DNA of 64,000 nucleotides from Gordius sp. MW1 (Eukaryota > Nematomorpha > Gordioida > Gordea > Gordiidae): assembly GCA_964036665.1 (NCBI GenBank), contig OZ038526.1:4092001-4156000 (forward strand), written 5' to 3'. A program made the translations under genes and the position numbers. The notes under the pieces are model-generated. The model saw only the letters and a list, made by a program, of their open reading frames with translations. It was not told where the DNA came from and searched no databases. The first letter of the stretch is position 1, and every line of letters starts with the position of its first letter. This document shows positions 12,501 to 24,410 of the stretch, piece after piece.

Positions 12501-15500
12501 TCCATTTTAAACAACGTCGTGCTGTCTACAGACTATAGCACAAACTATGAACCACAAGTGATCACTGGTGAGCAAAAATACTTATATGACTATTTTTAAG
12601 GACCTTACAATTGAACATGTATGGAAGTTATTGTAATTATTATGAAATTTCCTATAATATCCTAGGCATTGCTATTGCATACAAAAATAATTATCATGTC
12701 ACGTTGGGGTTAGATTCACCCCTGATATCATGTTCAGGATTAATTTGGACTCATTGATTTAAATTTTTAATAATATTTATAATTAATAATGTCTTACGAT
12801 TCGATCAATATTTTTATTTCAACTTTTACAGGCAAAAAAACGTTCCAGAAAGATGTTGCTATAACGAACGAAGCCCAGTTTTTAAACCTGCTGAACGACT
12901 TTGATTTATCGAATGATTTAGTGGTCATACCAAAAAATCCCACCATCTTCGTCCAATTCAAATTTGTATTTATGCAGACGGTCACATTTTTAAAAGACAT
13001 CGAGGTTGGTTTAATAAACGGCAAAAAATTTTCAGAGGACATTTTAACGCCTGACACCATTCAAACAATTACAGGTTACTAGAAATTAATAGCAATTTTA
13101 TTGATTGATATTCAAATGTCCTTGTTACATTATTCCATATTCTCTTTTCAATTTAAGAAATTTTTTATGCTTGTAGAATTATGCCAAATTTTGATTATAA
13201 CGTATATGTAAATAAATAGATTGTCTGACCCCTTTTGGCTAGTGTAATCTTAAAAACGCTATTTGATAGCAGCTTAGAATTCTATGGATGACATTAATTT
13301 AAATTGAGTTTATAATTTACATTTTGTAAGTTTTATTAAATTCCGACATTAGAAGTTTTAATCTATAAAATCAAAAGCTATTTTTACCTTAAGATATCAT
13401 TTTTTAGCAAAAAAAAATAATTATCTTTATCATGGTTCTCGCGTATGTTATATATGTATGATGTTAGAACAACGATTATAATTATAGATTTGAAAACAAA
13501 ATTTAAATGTAGGGAAATGGAAATTTGAAAATGACGTGAGTTTTATGGCAGTTCCACCACCAGAAGATTATAAAAATGTCATAAAAGCAGAACCAGGCGT
13601 CCGGCTTAATGGTTACGACTTATCTGAAACGATTCGGCGCTTTGTGCAAAAGGGCAAAGTTAACGTTTTTCGCCATTCTGTTACTTTCCTCTCCGATTCC
13701 TTGGAAATTGAAGGAAATGTCACTATAAAGGAAGGCAAAAAAATGAACGGGCTTGACATCAAGGATATAACTCAAGTTTTTTTTGACAATCTTGAATGAT
13801 TTTTTAAAGTCTTTATATCATTTAAAATAACAATTTCATTTCGCCATCATTTAAAAATTTATAAATTGTTTTGACTCCTTTATACGTAGGTTTGGACGAC
13901 ATCTACAGATCAGGTTATACAACTGGACAATGTTGTCATACAGCCACAAATTGTAGTTCAAGGCGACCTTACTGTTAACGGGCTTATTAACGGTCACAAC
14001 CTAGCCACCGATTTTGTTTTCACGAATAGCACAGAAGTCCAAATCATCAGGGGTCCCATTGTTTTTACCCAAACCGCCACTGTACAAGATTTGATCTTCG
14101 CACCAGAAGCTCGGCTAAATGGCATCCAACCGGCAGAATACTTATCCAAAGTACTAATATTTATTCTTTTAAAGTAGATTCATGTTAAAAAGAATGCTTT
14201 GTTTAGGAAAATAAAATTCCAGAATGTTTAATTCGACTGCTTGAAAGAAAAGGAATTTGTGTTTTTCCTTTACGCCTATTTTAAGTTTGTTAAAATTCTT
14301 AAAACTCTGTCTATATACACCACATAATATGACATTCTTTAGGTATGTTATGTGCGTTTTCAGTATAATTATCATAAAATAACCGGTTCCAAATAAGTTT
14401 TCATGAAAAGCTATATTTTTTTTGTGATTTATAAATATATCTTAATTTATTGGGATGGTATAAAAAAATTACATTCACGACTACAAAAAATATATAAAAC
14501 GCGCTATAACTAAACGGATGGCATTGGTCCGTGTATGGAAAGTGTCATGGGCGTAGCCAGGGGGGGGAGGGGCCCCCTGAATGACGAAAAAAAAAAATTT
14601 TATGCAAAAACCCTTAAAACTTTAAAAATTTTATGTTTTGCCCCTCCCTAATTGAACTTTTAAACGTTTTGCCATCCCCCCCCCCTAATTCAAAACCTGG
14701 CTTCGCCCATGGAAATCATGTTGGATTTAATAATTTCCATTGTGATCTTTTGCCTGATAAAAAGTACTCTTTCAAATTTAATGAGACTTTGGAGATCGTT
14801 TTCCAATTTGTTTCAGGAGAGCGAGAGCTTCAGAGTCTAAATTTCCGATTGTGGTTGCCGCTACGGGAATGTATATTGTGTCCGCTAAGGACGAATATTT
14901 GGTTGTCTTCCTATTCTCTCCACTGACTATAAGGTCGGGAGAGGAGTCGGATTAAGTTATTAATTGCTTTGCAATGGGCTCGCTTTTTGTTGTCCGTCAG
15001 TCCGTCCTCCAACGTTCTTACAACGTCTTTTAACTTTCTGACTTGCTGGTTCAATCCCCGGAGAGGCAAATTTTTTTTTAATTAAATCATTATTTTGTTC
15101 TTGTTAATACCATTGATAATATTAATTAATACACTTAAAAATGCTAATAATTTGAATCCATGCTTGCAATAAATTCATCTTTAATTATTTGAACGTGCCT
15201 ATGTTCTTATCAAGTTGAATAATTTAAAGTATTTAAATAAGGATACTCTTCATATTATTACATAAACGAATAGCATTTATTGCAAAAATACAAAGAAGAC
15301 AAGACACGGATAATCTATAAACTTTTAGTATGAATTGATACAATATTTTTTACATAATGAATATACTTATAAAATATTTTATATAATTTTACGATAATCA
15401 AGCATATACCCAAAATAGGAATGATTATGTTAGATACTGTTAAAATGCAGCCCTTTTATTCAGATGTCATTTAAACAGCGAATAATGCTTTTAAACTTCT

Positions 15501-18500
15501 GTTTAAAATCCAGGTTGTTTACGCTGATTCCAGTGAATCCATCGAAATAACGGGCCGCAAAGTTTTCTTGAATAAGGTGCATTTCGGCAAAGGTTTGCGC
15601 CTCGATGGGCTCCTAAATGGTTATGACCTGAAAAAAGATTTCCTTCTTAACGGAACTGCCCAAACTATTAAGGGTACTTATGTAGTTATTTTTCATTCGG
15701 CAAGTTTTTTATGTATTTGAAGTTTGAAGAAGCAATGTTTAACATATAAAATTTATTTTAATTTTTGTTTATGTACATTAATAACTAATTATGCCTAATC
15801 CTTAAGCCATGTTATGTAATTTTAGCTTTAAAATTTTCTTTAGATTAAAAATTAATTTATTAAAGGAAGATAACAAGCTTTTTATAATTATATTTCAGCT
15901 ACCGATCTGTACCCCCAAATAATGGTGGTTGTGGGGGGCATGGAGATGAAAGGCGATGTCCGGGTCACAGAAACTGAACCCGGCTCTTCCAAGATCCAAG
16001 ATTATGACATTGCAGCTCTGTGCAATTCGATTGTCCACCCTGGGAACGCTCGATTACGAAAGCCAAACAAAGGATCAACTTTTGATACAAATCTCGTCGC
16101 TAACGTGAAAGGTACCAAAGTATTTGCTCAAGACTTGATGATCGAACACTTAAACGTGTTGTACCGATTCAACGACATCCCCAACTTCTCACAATTTATC
16201 GACAACCTGGTTATAATCGGTCCCGAAGCTGGGCCAGGTGAGGTCCATATTAAAACCCAAAATTTGACTTTTGCCAACTCTGTGACTTGTCAATCGGGCT
16301 TGCGTGTGGAAAAATTGTCACCCGGGATCCCGATAAATTCGGGACCTGGACAAGAGATCGCCTTAACAAATTTGACGGAATTTTTGCTCATGGTCATAGG
16401 AGGCCCTAAAGATGGCCTAGGCGGTCGGCGAGGTAGCATTATCAAAGGTCGGAAAACTTTTACCGGACCTGTCGTGTTGGCTCTTGGTATGATTGTTGCT
16501 CCGGGCCACAAGGTTAACGGCGTTGATTTGACGCAACTCAAGGCCCGAATTCTGGATAAAAAGCGACGTCAAAAAGTATTGACGCGTACGATATTTACCA
16601 ACGGGTTGACCATTAAAAATTTGATACTTGATGGGCCTAACGCGACGCTATTCGGACAACACTTGAATCAGTTCTATCGCGCCGACCAAAAGTCGACTGG
16701 TTCTAAGTATGGCTCAAACTCTCAACCCGGGATAGTTGTAATAGAAGACGATGTTATCTTCAAAAACGACCTCATCCTAATAACTGATAACATTATTATC
16801 CAGAGAACCATTAATGGCATTTCAATCGACGAGGTAATTTTAGATGATAACTAATAAATGAACTTAAAATTTTTCACCTTTCATAAAGATTGTTGCTAAA
16901 AGAACCAACGCCAATAATATGATGACCTTTAGCCAAGAGCAAATATTCGAGGATCTGCTTATAAACGGGAATATTACCTTAAAACAAGGGTTGAACGGTA
17001 TTGACATCAAATCTCTCGCAGAAAACGTTAGCCTATAATAATTACATTTAATATCTGTTTACTGTATAAAAAATAATTTAATATGTACAGTTTTATTTAA
17101 ATTTAAACCCAGGTGCTTAGGCAAGACGTCGATCAATTAGTGACAACGGATATGACCTTTTCTCAGGCGGTCAAATTTGAAGATGACATAACCTTTGAGA
17201 ATGAAATTAATGGAGTTTTGCTGAACGACCTTTACTCTAATACATTTACGCGAAACGGGCCACAAGTATTTTATGATAATTGCTAATGGCATGGGCGTAG
17301 TCAGGTTTTGGATTAAGGGGGGGGGGGCGAAAATTGTTTAAGTTCAATTAGGGGGGGGGGGCAAACCATATTTTTTTTTAATTTTTAATGGTTTTTGTAT
17401 TAAAATTTTTTTTTGGCTAACCCCCCCCCCCTGGATATGCCCATGGCTAATGTTATTTTGTTTAATATAGACGTTTACAGGGAATTTGATATTGGTTAAA
17501 GGTGGTACCCAACACGAGGTTTCGGATTACGGGCTAACACTTCCTCATTCGACCCCGTTGAAAATTGAAGTATTCCATGGATTATTTATAAATGATCTCA
17601 AAGTAAAAGCTGATTTGAATGGCTTGAATTTGGATGAATTCCTGAAGAGGGCTGTGTATTACAACATACCAATGGTTATAAGATCCGAAGTTATTTTTGA
17701 AGAGGGAGCTACGATGGAAATTGATAAAGATTTGATCTTAAAGGGTTAGAGATCATTAATTATATGTTTTTTAATTTAACCATAACTATTGATAAAAATT
17801 TTTGTAATATATAATCGAATCGAATCTTTAGTTGATGACTTAAGGTAATATGAAGTTTAAAAATTTTTTATGAATAAATTTATCGGTAAATTAGGAAACT
17901 TGAATGGGAAAAAGTTTCCTGAAGATTACATCGTGCTCAATGACAGAACACCGAACGGTATAACCTATTTACCCGGTGACACCACCATTCTCATACCCAA
18001 TGTTTTGGTGGAAAGAAACATTATCATCAAAGGAAATATCGACGGTTACAACCTGCAGGAATTAATTGGAGAGATAGTTAACACTGATTCGGAAATTGTC
18101 GAACTCGGGGGATCGATAAAATTTTTGGAAAACGTATTCATTAAAAGTATGAGGCCCTTTATCAATTGATATGCTATATAAACTTGCAAAATATTATTGT
18201 ATAAGTTTTTTAATATGTTTCCTGCATATTTTTATTTAATTTTATTTGTTGCAGATAATGTCATCTTTAGTAAAAACGTTAATGACATCGATATATCGAA
18301 TGATCTCGTCCTAAAGGATCAAGATGTTGACATTGTCGGGGAAAAAAGATTGGCTCAAAAAGTGACAATCAATGGAGATATCTACGGGTCGACCAAGATA
18401 ATAAATGGTGTAGATATTTTCGAAATAGCCTCTACACTAGCCTATCAGGACTCTCATATTGCCTTAGAGGGTGAAATCGTAAGTTATCGCTCCCCTTCGT

Positions 18501-21500
18501 TAATATAAATAAAATCCACACATTTAAGGGTTTAAAATGGAAACTATTAGAATCATCATTTTATATTTATCAGAATGAAGGTTCTTTACGTGAGTTCTTT
18601 TTAGATTTTTGCAAAACCAAAGCTGTAAATCTTTATTGATTTGTTTCAGTTGTTTAAAGAGAATGTGAAGATTTTGGGTGACGTACGCTTCGAAGAATTA
18701 GTCAATAATGTCAATCTCTCTATCGTAGAAAAAGAATTTGAGACCTCGATTGAAGCCATGAATACCGGTTTTGACTCGCTAACGAAAGACATATCTACAC
18801 AGGATTTGGTTATACATTCACAAACGAACGCCTCAATCAGTAAATACGAATACGACTACCAAAATTTTATTTTGATATTTTTAGCATGTTGTCAAAAAAG
18901 AAGGTTTAACTATAAATAAATTTAAATTATAATTTTGTGCTGACCTAAGAATCTATAAAGAGAAGACATCATTGATGTACATTTCGATGATTTACTATAA
19001 ACAATAAATAAAATTAACCTAAATTTATAAAAACTTCCTCCAACTGTCTTATGCATCTTGATTACTTAAGAGCTTTGATATAAATAATTGCTATGTCTTC
19101 TAATCATTCTATTTATATTAAAACAATAATTTTCTCATTGCTCAGTTGTTTTCTAAATTGTTTTTTAGCTTTACTGTTCAATAGTTAAACATTTTTATTC
19201 GTATATTACAACAGGTCAGCCATCAATATTGGCATTTTGGGAACTATCACAAAAGTGGGAAGAGTTGTCTGAAACGTTCAGATACGATTTTCTCAGTTAT
19301 CACGACTCGCATTTCATTTATAAATGGGTCAATAACTATACCGGCTGTCCTTATTTACCCAAAACATGCAGGTAGATATACATGAATTTAAGTCGCAAAT
19401 ATTGTAATCATATGATTTTAAAGGTGCGATCAAATGGAGCTCTTCGAGCTGAACAAGGATGGCAAGTTTGGGGACAAAGAAATATTGGGCTATTTTAGAG
19501 ATTTTCCTATGTCAGTCAACACACTCAAATTCGCTTCGACTCGCCCCCTTTCTATCACATCCGTGCAAGGGAGCACCGATGTTATGATTATCGTCTCAAC
19601 CAAAAGTCTCAGTTATTCTCCATATTGTACGTCGCAAAATCCGCATGAAGAACCAGACCAGGAGGCCACATATGCATATATCCTAGGCGATGTGGACTCC
19701 CTTAATCAGGAAAAACTTTCCCCCGATTCAACGGGATATAATAATACCAACGAGACACGATCCTTGATAACCCGCAGCAAAATTCCGTTGTCACAAATGT
19801 TTATTACCGACGCTAATTACTTTTATCGAAACGGCAACCTCTACATAATCATCTTAAATCACTTTGACAAAAATTCGAGTATACACACAAACTAAGCTTT
19901 CTTATTGATTTGATTCATGCATCCAATAAAATATTTAAATATATACATAGTCTATATACTAGTGTTATGTTTTTTTATATTTATTAGTAAATATGAGATT
20001 TTAAAAAGGAATTTTTAAATTAAAAATTTCTTATTATTCAAATATATATTTGGGGCTTAGAATCTCACAACGTCAATTCCACTGTATACAAATTTGATTA
20101 CGGTGAGCGCGAATGGGTCAAGATACAAGATATACCTACGATGGGTGCCCTATCTTGCACTACCTTCGTTTCTGCCACTAGAAATCAAACGCTGTCCAGT
20201 CCACCTGCTAACAACCTTTACATGGCGATCGCAAATTTTTTTGACTCGGAAAAAGAAACATATTCCACCCATTCCTATATTTATGTGTGGGATGACAAGG
20301 AAGAACAAGTAACATGCACATCATATTTTCGGCCTGGAATTAAATGACAAAATATAAATCGTCTAAATCTATACATAAATCATATTAATCTCTTATTCTA
20401 AAGCTGTTATAACAGTTAGATATTAATTTATAGTTTCGCCCAGTTACTAGCGTTCACACTGAAACGGCACGAGACGTGGTGTCTATTACTATAAGACATT
20501 CGGGTTACGTGATATTTGCGAACGAAAAAACCGGTCGCTCTCATGATAATATCTTCAACGATTTATATAAAGTAATAAAAATAATATTAATTTTTTTTGA
20601 TTATGTACCTTAAAATTTTTATATGTCTAGGAACCTATCACCATATTTTATCACGACGACGTTAAAAACGAATTTATCCGTGTGCAAGATCACTATATAC
20701 CCGGCATTCAAAAAGTGGACGTCTTTTCTATAGGAAGTAACTCATTATATGTAAAAAAATATAATGTAATTTTATTCGTTGCGCATATTAATCATATTTA
20801 TAAAATCTAACCACACTATAGAAAACAATCATTACCTAGCCGCTGTTAGTCCGGTTGTCAGCAAAATTTATATATACAAATGGAGAGAATATCTTCTCTT
20901 CACGCTTGAAATGGAGATTCCGCTACAAGGCTCTAAATCGATACACACATTTTGGGACCGTAATAATTTATACATGGCTGTGGGTAATATGGGTGCTGCT
21001 GATTGTCTACTTGTCGCTAAAATTAGAAGTAAATTAGTTACGTTAAATTTATACCAAATTCTTTGCAAATATTTTCACAAAAATTAGTTAAAGAGTAGGG
21101 CTCACTGTGATCGTTTGATTCTTTATTTAGGTAATAAGGAGGACGAAGATATATTAGCCCTAACGAGCAACAGTACGATAGTGGATGATGTCAAATTTGG
21201 AAAGTTTTGGAGGGAGATTCAAACAGAAATCCATAATCCAAATAACAATCTCATTGAAAAAGGGAAAGAGGAAATATTGACTACCCCTATACCTATAACC
21301 ACGATGCTTCTTGAAAGGGATACAACCGGGTACAATGCTACATTAACTACGGGAAAAAATGAGATTACTGACGAGCAAACCATATCTCAAGTTCCGACAA
21401 CAACCTTAGTCAAATCGGAAATAATTACACCAATAATTGACACCACCTTAAAGCCACACTCAGTTGGCTATGAGACAACAAGTCAAAATGTTCTCAATCT

Positions 21501-22551
21501 CACAACCTCGTCAAAGAAGGAAGAAGAATCCACTCCGGGAACAACTGATTTCCCCGAAACAACACCACAAGCCAACGTTCCTACTAACCAAACCATTTTA
21601 CCTAAAACGTCGACTGAAGCGGTAATATACCCTTCAACAACACCTCAGACTATTACCAACACCACTACCTTGGCCGAAGAAACAAATACATCTGGCGAAG
21701 TGACAACCACATCACTACCCTTAGTTACAACCGAAAAGTATATAATAACAACGACGCAGGATAATACAGCAAATGAGACTACGTCAACTCAAACGCAACC
21801 TATAGCCATTACAACGCAACAAATTACCACGAGTCGTGTAATCACGAAAGAAGAAATTACAGCAACCCTCACCGATACGACTGCGGCAAAAGCTCATACA
21901 ACCTTAGTTACTAGTTTACCGATTACAACAACGGAATACACAAAACCCGTCACAATGACAAATACCGAGCCCCCTAAAACTACGACTTTATACGTTCCAC
22001 CTCTAACTACAACGGATGGTGGAGCTAAAGAAACAACTCCCCTGCAAAACACAGGAACTGTAACGAACGTTCCTACAATAACACAACCTGCAACTTTGGC
22101 TCCAGAAACTAGCACTTACGAAGAGCTCACTACCAACAAAAGTCCCGGCCGAAAGCCTAGATTATCTAACAAATTGGCCAAGGTTTTAAATGATTCGGGC
22201 TTGTTGGATTTTGATTTGGATCCCGGATTTCATTTTTTAAACACCACGGGTGATCACATCAAACAATTTTTACCAAAAAATCTTAGTTCGGACCTCGTTG
22301 ACCAGCTACTTAAAGGAATCGAAGAAGAATTGGCTATGGACTACGAACTTATTAAAGGTAAGTCTTTGACCCATTCTCCCGGTCCTACTTCCCCCAAACC
22401 GACTCATTTCGACATTTTGACGACCCCAGAATATCACTCCGAGACTACACCGATCGAGACGACTACAAGAAAGCTTAGAAAACCCGACCCACCCAAGCTT
22501 AAACCGGGAGGAACATATTTTTCACGCAGAAACAAGAGAATCATAACCTAA
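5957..22551 (+). CDS. Giant secreted EAR-repeat / NG-module protein, 29 exons
   Basis: Exons: 5957-6083, 6382-6614, 7917-8197, 8409-8581, 8880-9148, 9286-9550, 10132-10293, 10377-10553, 11228-11482, 11865-12088, 12354-12567, 12832-13074, 13513-13775, 13890-14150, 15514-15673, 15899-16833, 16889-17026, 17113-17265, 17471-17744, 17895-18146, 18255-18478, 18650-18839, 19215-19371, 19424-19878, 20061-20308, 20434-20571, 20631-20736, 20822-21028, 21131-22551. Every junction is GT-AG and phases agree throughout; the sum is 8,205 nt, or 2,734 residues plus stop. The N-terminus (MCSKIIIIVLYISGCHS) reads as a signal peptide, which fixes the start. No transmembrane segment is obvious, so an extracellular protein is inferred. 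EAR/EPTP repeats are known from LGI and TSPEAR proteins, where they build beta-propeller-like domains. The exact family is not identified. The exon 5 end is ambiguous (9148 or 9133). Confidence 0.85.
7172..7326. mobile_element. Miniature hAT-like element, CATGGGCGTAG family
   Basis: Ends are cataagcgtagcc and ctatacgcccatg, with a G run inside the left end and C runs inside the right. The family's termini are inverted copies of CATGGGCGTAGCC. Flanks (ataaagtt / taaagctt) are a poor match, so the target duplication has decayed. It lies in intron 2 of the EAR gene. Confidence 0.65.
7581..7650 (+). repeat. tRNA-derived SINE-like relic
   Basis: A perfect B box (GTTCAATCC, 7624-7632) sits in gcaggttcaatccgcctc, with an imperfect A-box-like stretch (tggttgcgtttag) about 22 nt upstream. 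Acceptor-stem pairing is absent, so this is not called as a working tRNA. It lies in intron 2 of the EAR gene. Confidence 0.4.
9656..9820. mobile_element. Miniature hAT-like element with perfect 8-bp target duplication
   Basis: Termini catgggcgtag and ctacgcccatg form an inverted repeat. The flanking duplication CCTATAGA is perfect (9648-9655 and 9821-9828). It contains long C tracts (about 9668-9685 and 9780-9794). The 8-bp duplication places the family in the hAT superfamily. It lies in intron 6 of the EAR gene. Confidence 0.85.
10132..18839 (+). CDS. EAR gene exons 7-22: central NG-x-D-L module array
   Basis: Residues about 450-1824. The modules share a pattern of 'G-x-V/I-x-V-x-G-x-V/I', then 'NG-x-D-L-x-x-L/F' and 'V-x-F-x-x-x-V-x-F', for example LNGYDLSETI and MNGLDIKDI (exon 13), VNGLDLTSIL (exon 11), VNGVDLTQL (exon 16), INGVDIFEI (exon 21) and LNGLNLDEFL (exon 19). 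Most exons are 46-95 codons and many end by splitting a glycine codon in phase 1, so module and exon borders coincide. Exon 16 is exceptional: 935 nt, fusing about four modules without introns. I know no named domain for this module. Confidence 0.8.
10990..11114. mobile_element. Miniature element, CATGGGCGTAG family, left end eroded
   Basis: The right end ctggctacgcccatg is intact; the left end ggggcgtagctagg has lost the first bases. A G run and an A/T-rich middle match the family. No target duplication can be read. It lies in intron 8 of the EAR gene, which also has a further partial C-rich copy near 10770-10915. Confidence 0.6.
14546..14711. mobile_element. Miniature element, CATGGGCGTAG family
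   Basis: Bounded by catgggcgtagccagg and cctggcttcgcccatg, with internal G and C tracts. The flanks (gaaagtgt / gaaatcat) match only partly. It lies in intron 14 of the EAR gene (14151-15513). A 97-codon ORF starting inside it is a repeat translation. Confidence 0.7.
14850..15085 (+). repeat. tRNA-like repeat ending in B box and poly-T
   Basis: Includes attgctttgcaatgggctcg, gttgtccgtcagtccgtcc and the B-box end gctggttcaatccccggag followed by a T tract. The same three landmarks recur, in opposite orientation, at 25385-25460 and near 37980-38060, so this is a copy of one dispersed composite family. It lies in intron 14 of the EAR gene. Confidence 0.55.
17290..17445. mobile_element. Miniature hAT-like element filling most of intron 18
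   Basis: Ends catgggcgtag and atatgcccatg; flanking 8-mers gctaatgg (17282-17289) and gctaatgt (17446-17453) match at 7 of 8 positions. The host intron is 17266-17470 (205 nt), so without the 156-bp element and one duplication it would be only about 41 nt. It carries G, C and T homopolymers. Confidence 0.8.
19215..21028 (+). CDS. EAR gene exons 23-28: C-terminal EAR-repeat block
   Basis: Residues about 1825-2261. These are the clearest EAR/EPTP repeats in the protein: FIYKWVNNYTGC (exon 23), NNLYMAIANFF with SYIYVWDD (exon 25), VFSIGKNNHYLAAVSP followed by SKIYIYKW across exons 27-28, and NNLYMAVGNMG (exon 28). The pattern 'F-x-x-x-x-NNLYLAVAN... S-x-IY-x-W' is the hallmark of the family, and seven such repeats usually close one propeller. 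Five or six can be counted here; weaker copies in exons 24 and 26 may complete it. Introns are short (52-182 nt), except for 375 nt ahead of the block. Confidence 0.85.
21131..22551 (+). CDS. EAR gene exon 29: Thr/Ser/Pro-rich tail
   Basis: Residues about 2262-2734. From near residue 2300 the sequence is a mucin-like Thr/Ser/Pro/Glu-rich stretch with many N-x-S/T sites, expected to be heavily O- and N-glycosylated. It is followed by an acidic, more ordered segment (LSNKLAKVLNDSGLLDFDLD) and a basic C-terminus ending in SRRNKRIIT. A strong splice donor (AAAG|GTAAGT at 22357/22358) lies inside this exon; reading through it stays in frame and remains Pro/Thr-rich, so both forms may exist. Confidence 0.8.
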
Positions 22552-22678
22552 ACTAGCATACCACTAACCCATTAATACCATTGATCCTATAATTTATTAC
22601 AATCTTATTTTTCTTCATTTTTCTTGATTATTTATCATCGTTAGGTTTTGCGTTATTTATGATTTTGTCCACTAGACC

Positions 22679-22684
22679 AATAAA
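22679..22684 (+). promoter_or_regulatory. Candidate polyadenylation signal AATAAA of the EAR gene
   Basis: The canonical hexamer lies 128 nt after the stop codon at 22549-22551, in AT-rich sequence. Its use is inferred from position only. Confidence 0.45.
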
Positions 22685-22895
22685 CATTGTTATATATAGT
22701 GTAAATCTACATAAACTCCAAATTTTATATGTGATATTTAAAGATACTTTTAGATAAGTAGGGAATATTACTTTAGCGTGTAATATTTCCAATTAACTTA
22801 AATTTAATTGTTTTAGAGGCTTTTTAAATTAATGCCGAACTAATTTTAAACATTTATAAATTATCTTTATTTAAAGTAATTTTAATAACAATGGA

Positions 22896-23158
22896 TCATT
22901 CGCGTAGGGAGGGGGTGGTATTCGGGTTAGAACCCCTCCTATGATTTTCAATTTATTTATTTTTTAATTGAATATTTAATAAAAATAAATATTTGTTGGA
23001 ATTATACTTTTAGTATTTTATTATTTTTACGCTATTGTCACTTTAAACTTTTAGGAAAAAAACATTTTTATCCAAAAAAATAGTTATAAAAAAGAGTTCA
23101 CCTTGAAAATTTTATAACCCCCCCCCCCCTGAGGAAATCCTAGTTACGCCTATGCAGT
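22896..23158. mobile_element. Degenerate CATGGGCGTAG-type element downstream of the EAR gene
   Basis: Left side cgcgtagggagggggtgg and right side cccccccctgaggaaatcctagttacgcctatgcag resemble the family ends in inverted arrangement. It is longer than other copies and its duplication is not readable, so borders are approximate. Confidence 0.45.
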
Positions 23159-23216
23159 CGATATTTTTTTAATCCTTAATTTGGGACAACTTTCATATAA
23201 AAAGCCTCTATAATTA

Positions 23217-24410
23217 AGACTGCTCACTCCCTTTTAAAAGGTGTTCCGGGACATTCCATGTCAAATCGCCACGTTTTCGGCCGACCCCCTCAGAATTTTA
23301 TAAAATTTGGTGGAAATGTTTAAACTAGTAAAATTATTTATTTCTGAAAATTTTAGCTCATTTGGGTCACTACTTTGAAGACAAGCCTTCGGTCATACTT
23401 TTCACATAAATATTTATTATTACATATGTCGAATAAAAATCAATAAACATATACTTGTACATACAACTATATTGAAGTAAATTATTTTAGGCCATTTTAC
23501 AGCTGTTTCTATTTAAAAAAAATTAAATTTATAGCTTTCGGGGAAGATTATTGATAGGGAGGATATAAGGGGGGGGGGGGGTTGGGGTGACAATTTATAG
23601 CAAAAATATTTGCATCATAGATATATTAAAATAATATGAATACTAAATGAGCCAAAAAACATTTTTAGAGATTCATTTTGGCGCCAAATACTAAAATAAC
23701 TCTTTTAAGATTTTATGACCCTTTCAAGACGGCCGGCCAACTTTTTCTTTTATTTAATTTGATTAATAGATAGTATAAAATATTTGTCTTAAATTTGAAA
23801 CGGTTTGAGAGGGGTCATCATTAATTATGCTATTTTGGCCATTTCGGCCATTATGAGATGACCAATCAATAAAAAAATTTTTTTTTAATTTTTTTCTATA
23901 GAGATAGGCCTTACCTATCTCTACAACAAGATTCTATGATTTGGGGACCAATAACCTATAAATATTATTAATTATAGCGTTACGAACCGATTTTTTAAAA
24001 GCCCGATTTTCGACCTTTGAGCGCCCACAACCCGAAAAGTAGCGGCCCAAATGAGCTAAAATTTTCAGAAATTAATAATTTTACTAGTTTTAACATTTCC
24101 ACCAAATTTTATAAAATTCTGAGGGGGTCGGCCGAAAAACGCCTTTTTATGATCGATTTGACATGGAATGTCCCTTCCACATTTTGGCAGCCATTTTGAA
24201 AAGTCTAACAAGAATTTTGGCCAATTTATATGGTTTGATAAATTTTTTAAATCGCTATAATGATTAAAATGGGTTGTTTCATGCCTAAGATCAATGATTA
24301 ATGTCCAATACAATCGATCGCTATACATACAAACTCTACTTCACTTATCAAAATGGCGGTCGTTTTTGGCAACACTTTTGATGCGTGAATATATAAGAGA
24401 TGAGCAGTCT
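23217..24410. mobile_element. 1.2-kb inverted-repeat DNA transposon, non-coding
   Basis: Terminal inverted repeats agactgctca / tgagcagtct are flanked by ATTA on both sides (23213-23216 and 24411-24414), a possible 4-bp target duplication. Inside, about 130 bp near 23246-23375 (gggacattccatgtcaaatc, ggccgaccccctcagaattt) recurs inverted near 24040-24175, giving a long stem. The middle is A/T-rich with a G run at 23569-23582. No transposase can be read, so it is non-autonomous. Superfamily unassigned. Confidence 0.7.

Noticed and set aside
16290-16541. Minus-strand 83-codon ORF opposite EAR-gene exon 16
   Set aside because: It is the complement of a long, well-supported plus-strand exon and has no independent similarity.
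21894-22115. Minus-strand Val-rich ORF opposite the Thr-rich tail
   Set aside because: Thr codons (acn) read as Val/Cys/Gly on the other strand; it is a composition shadow.
24017-24328. Opposed ORFs of 60 and 87 codons near the right side of the inverted-repeat transposon
   Set aside because: They overlap on opposite strands within non-coding inverted repeats and resemble no transposase.
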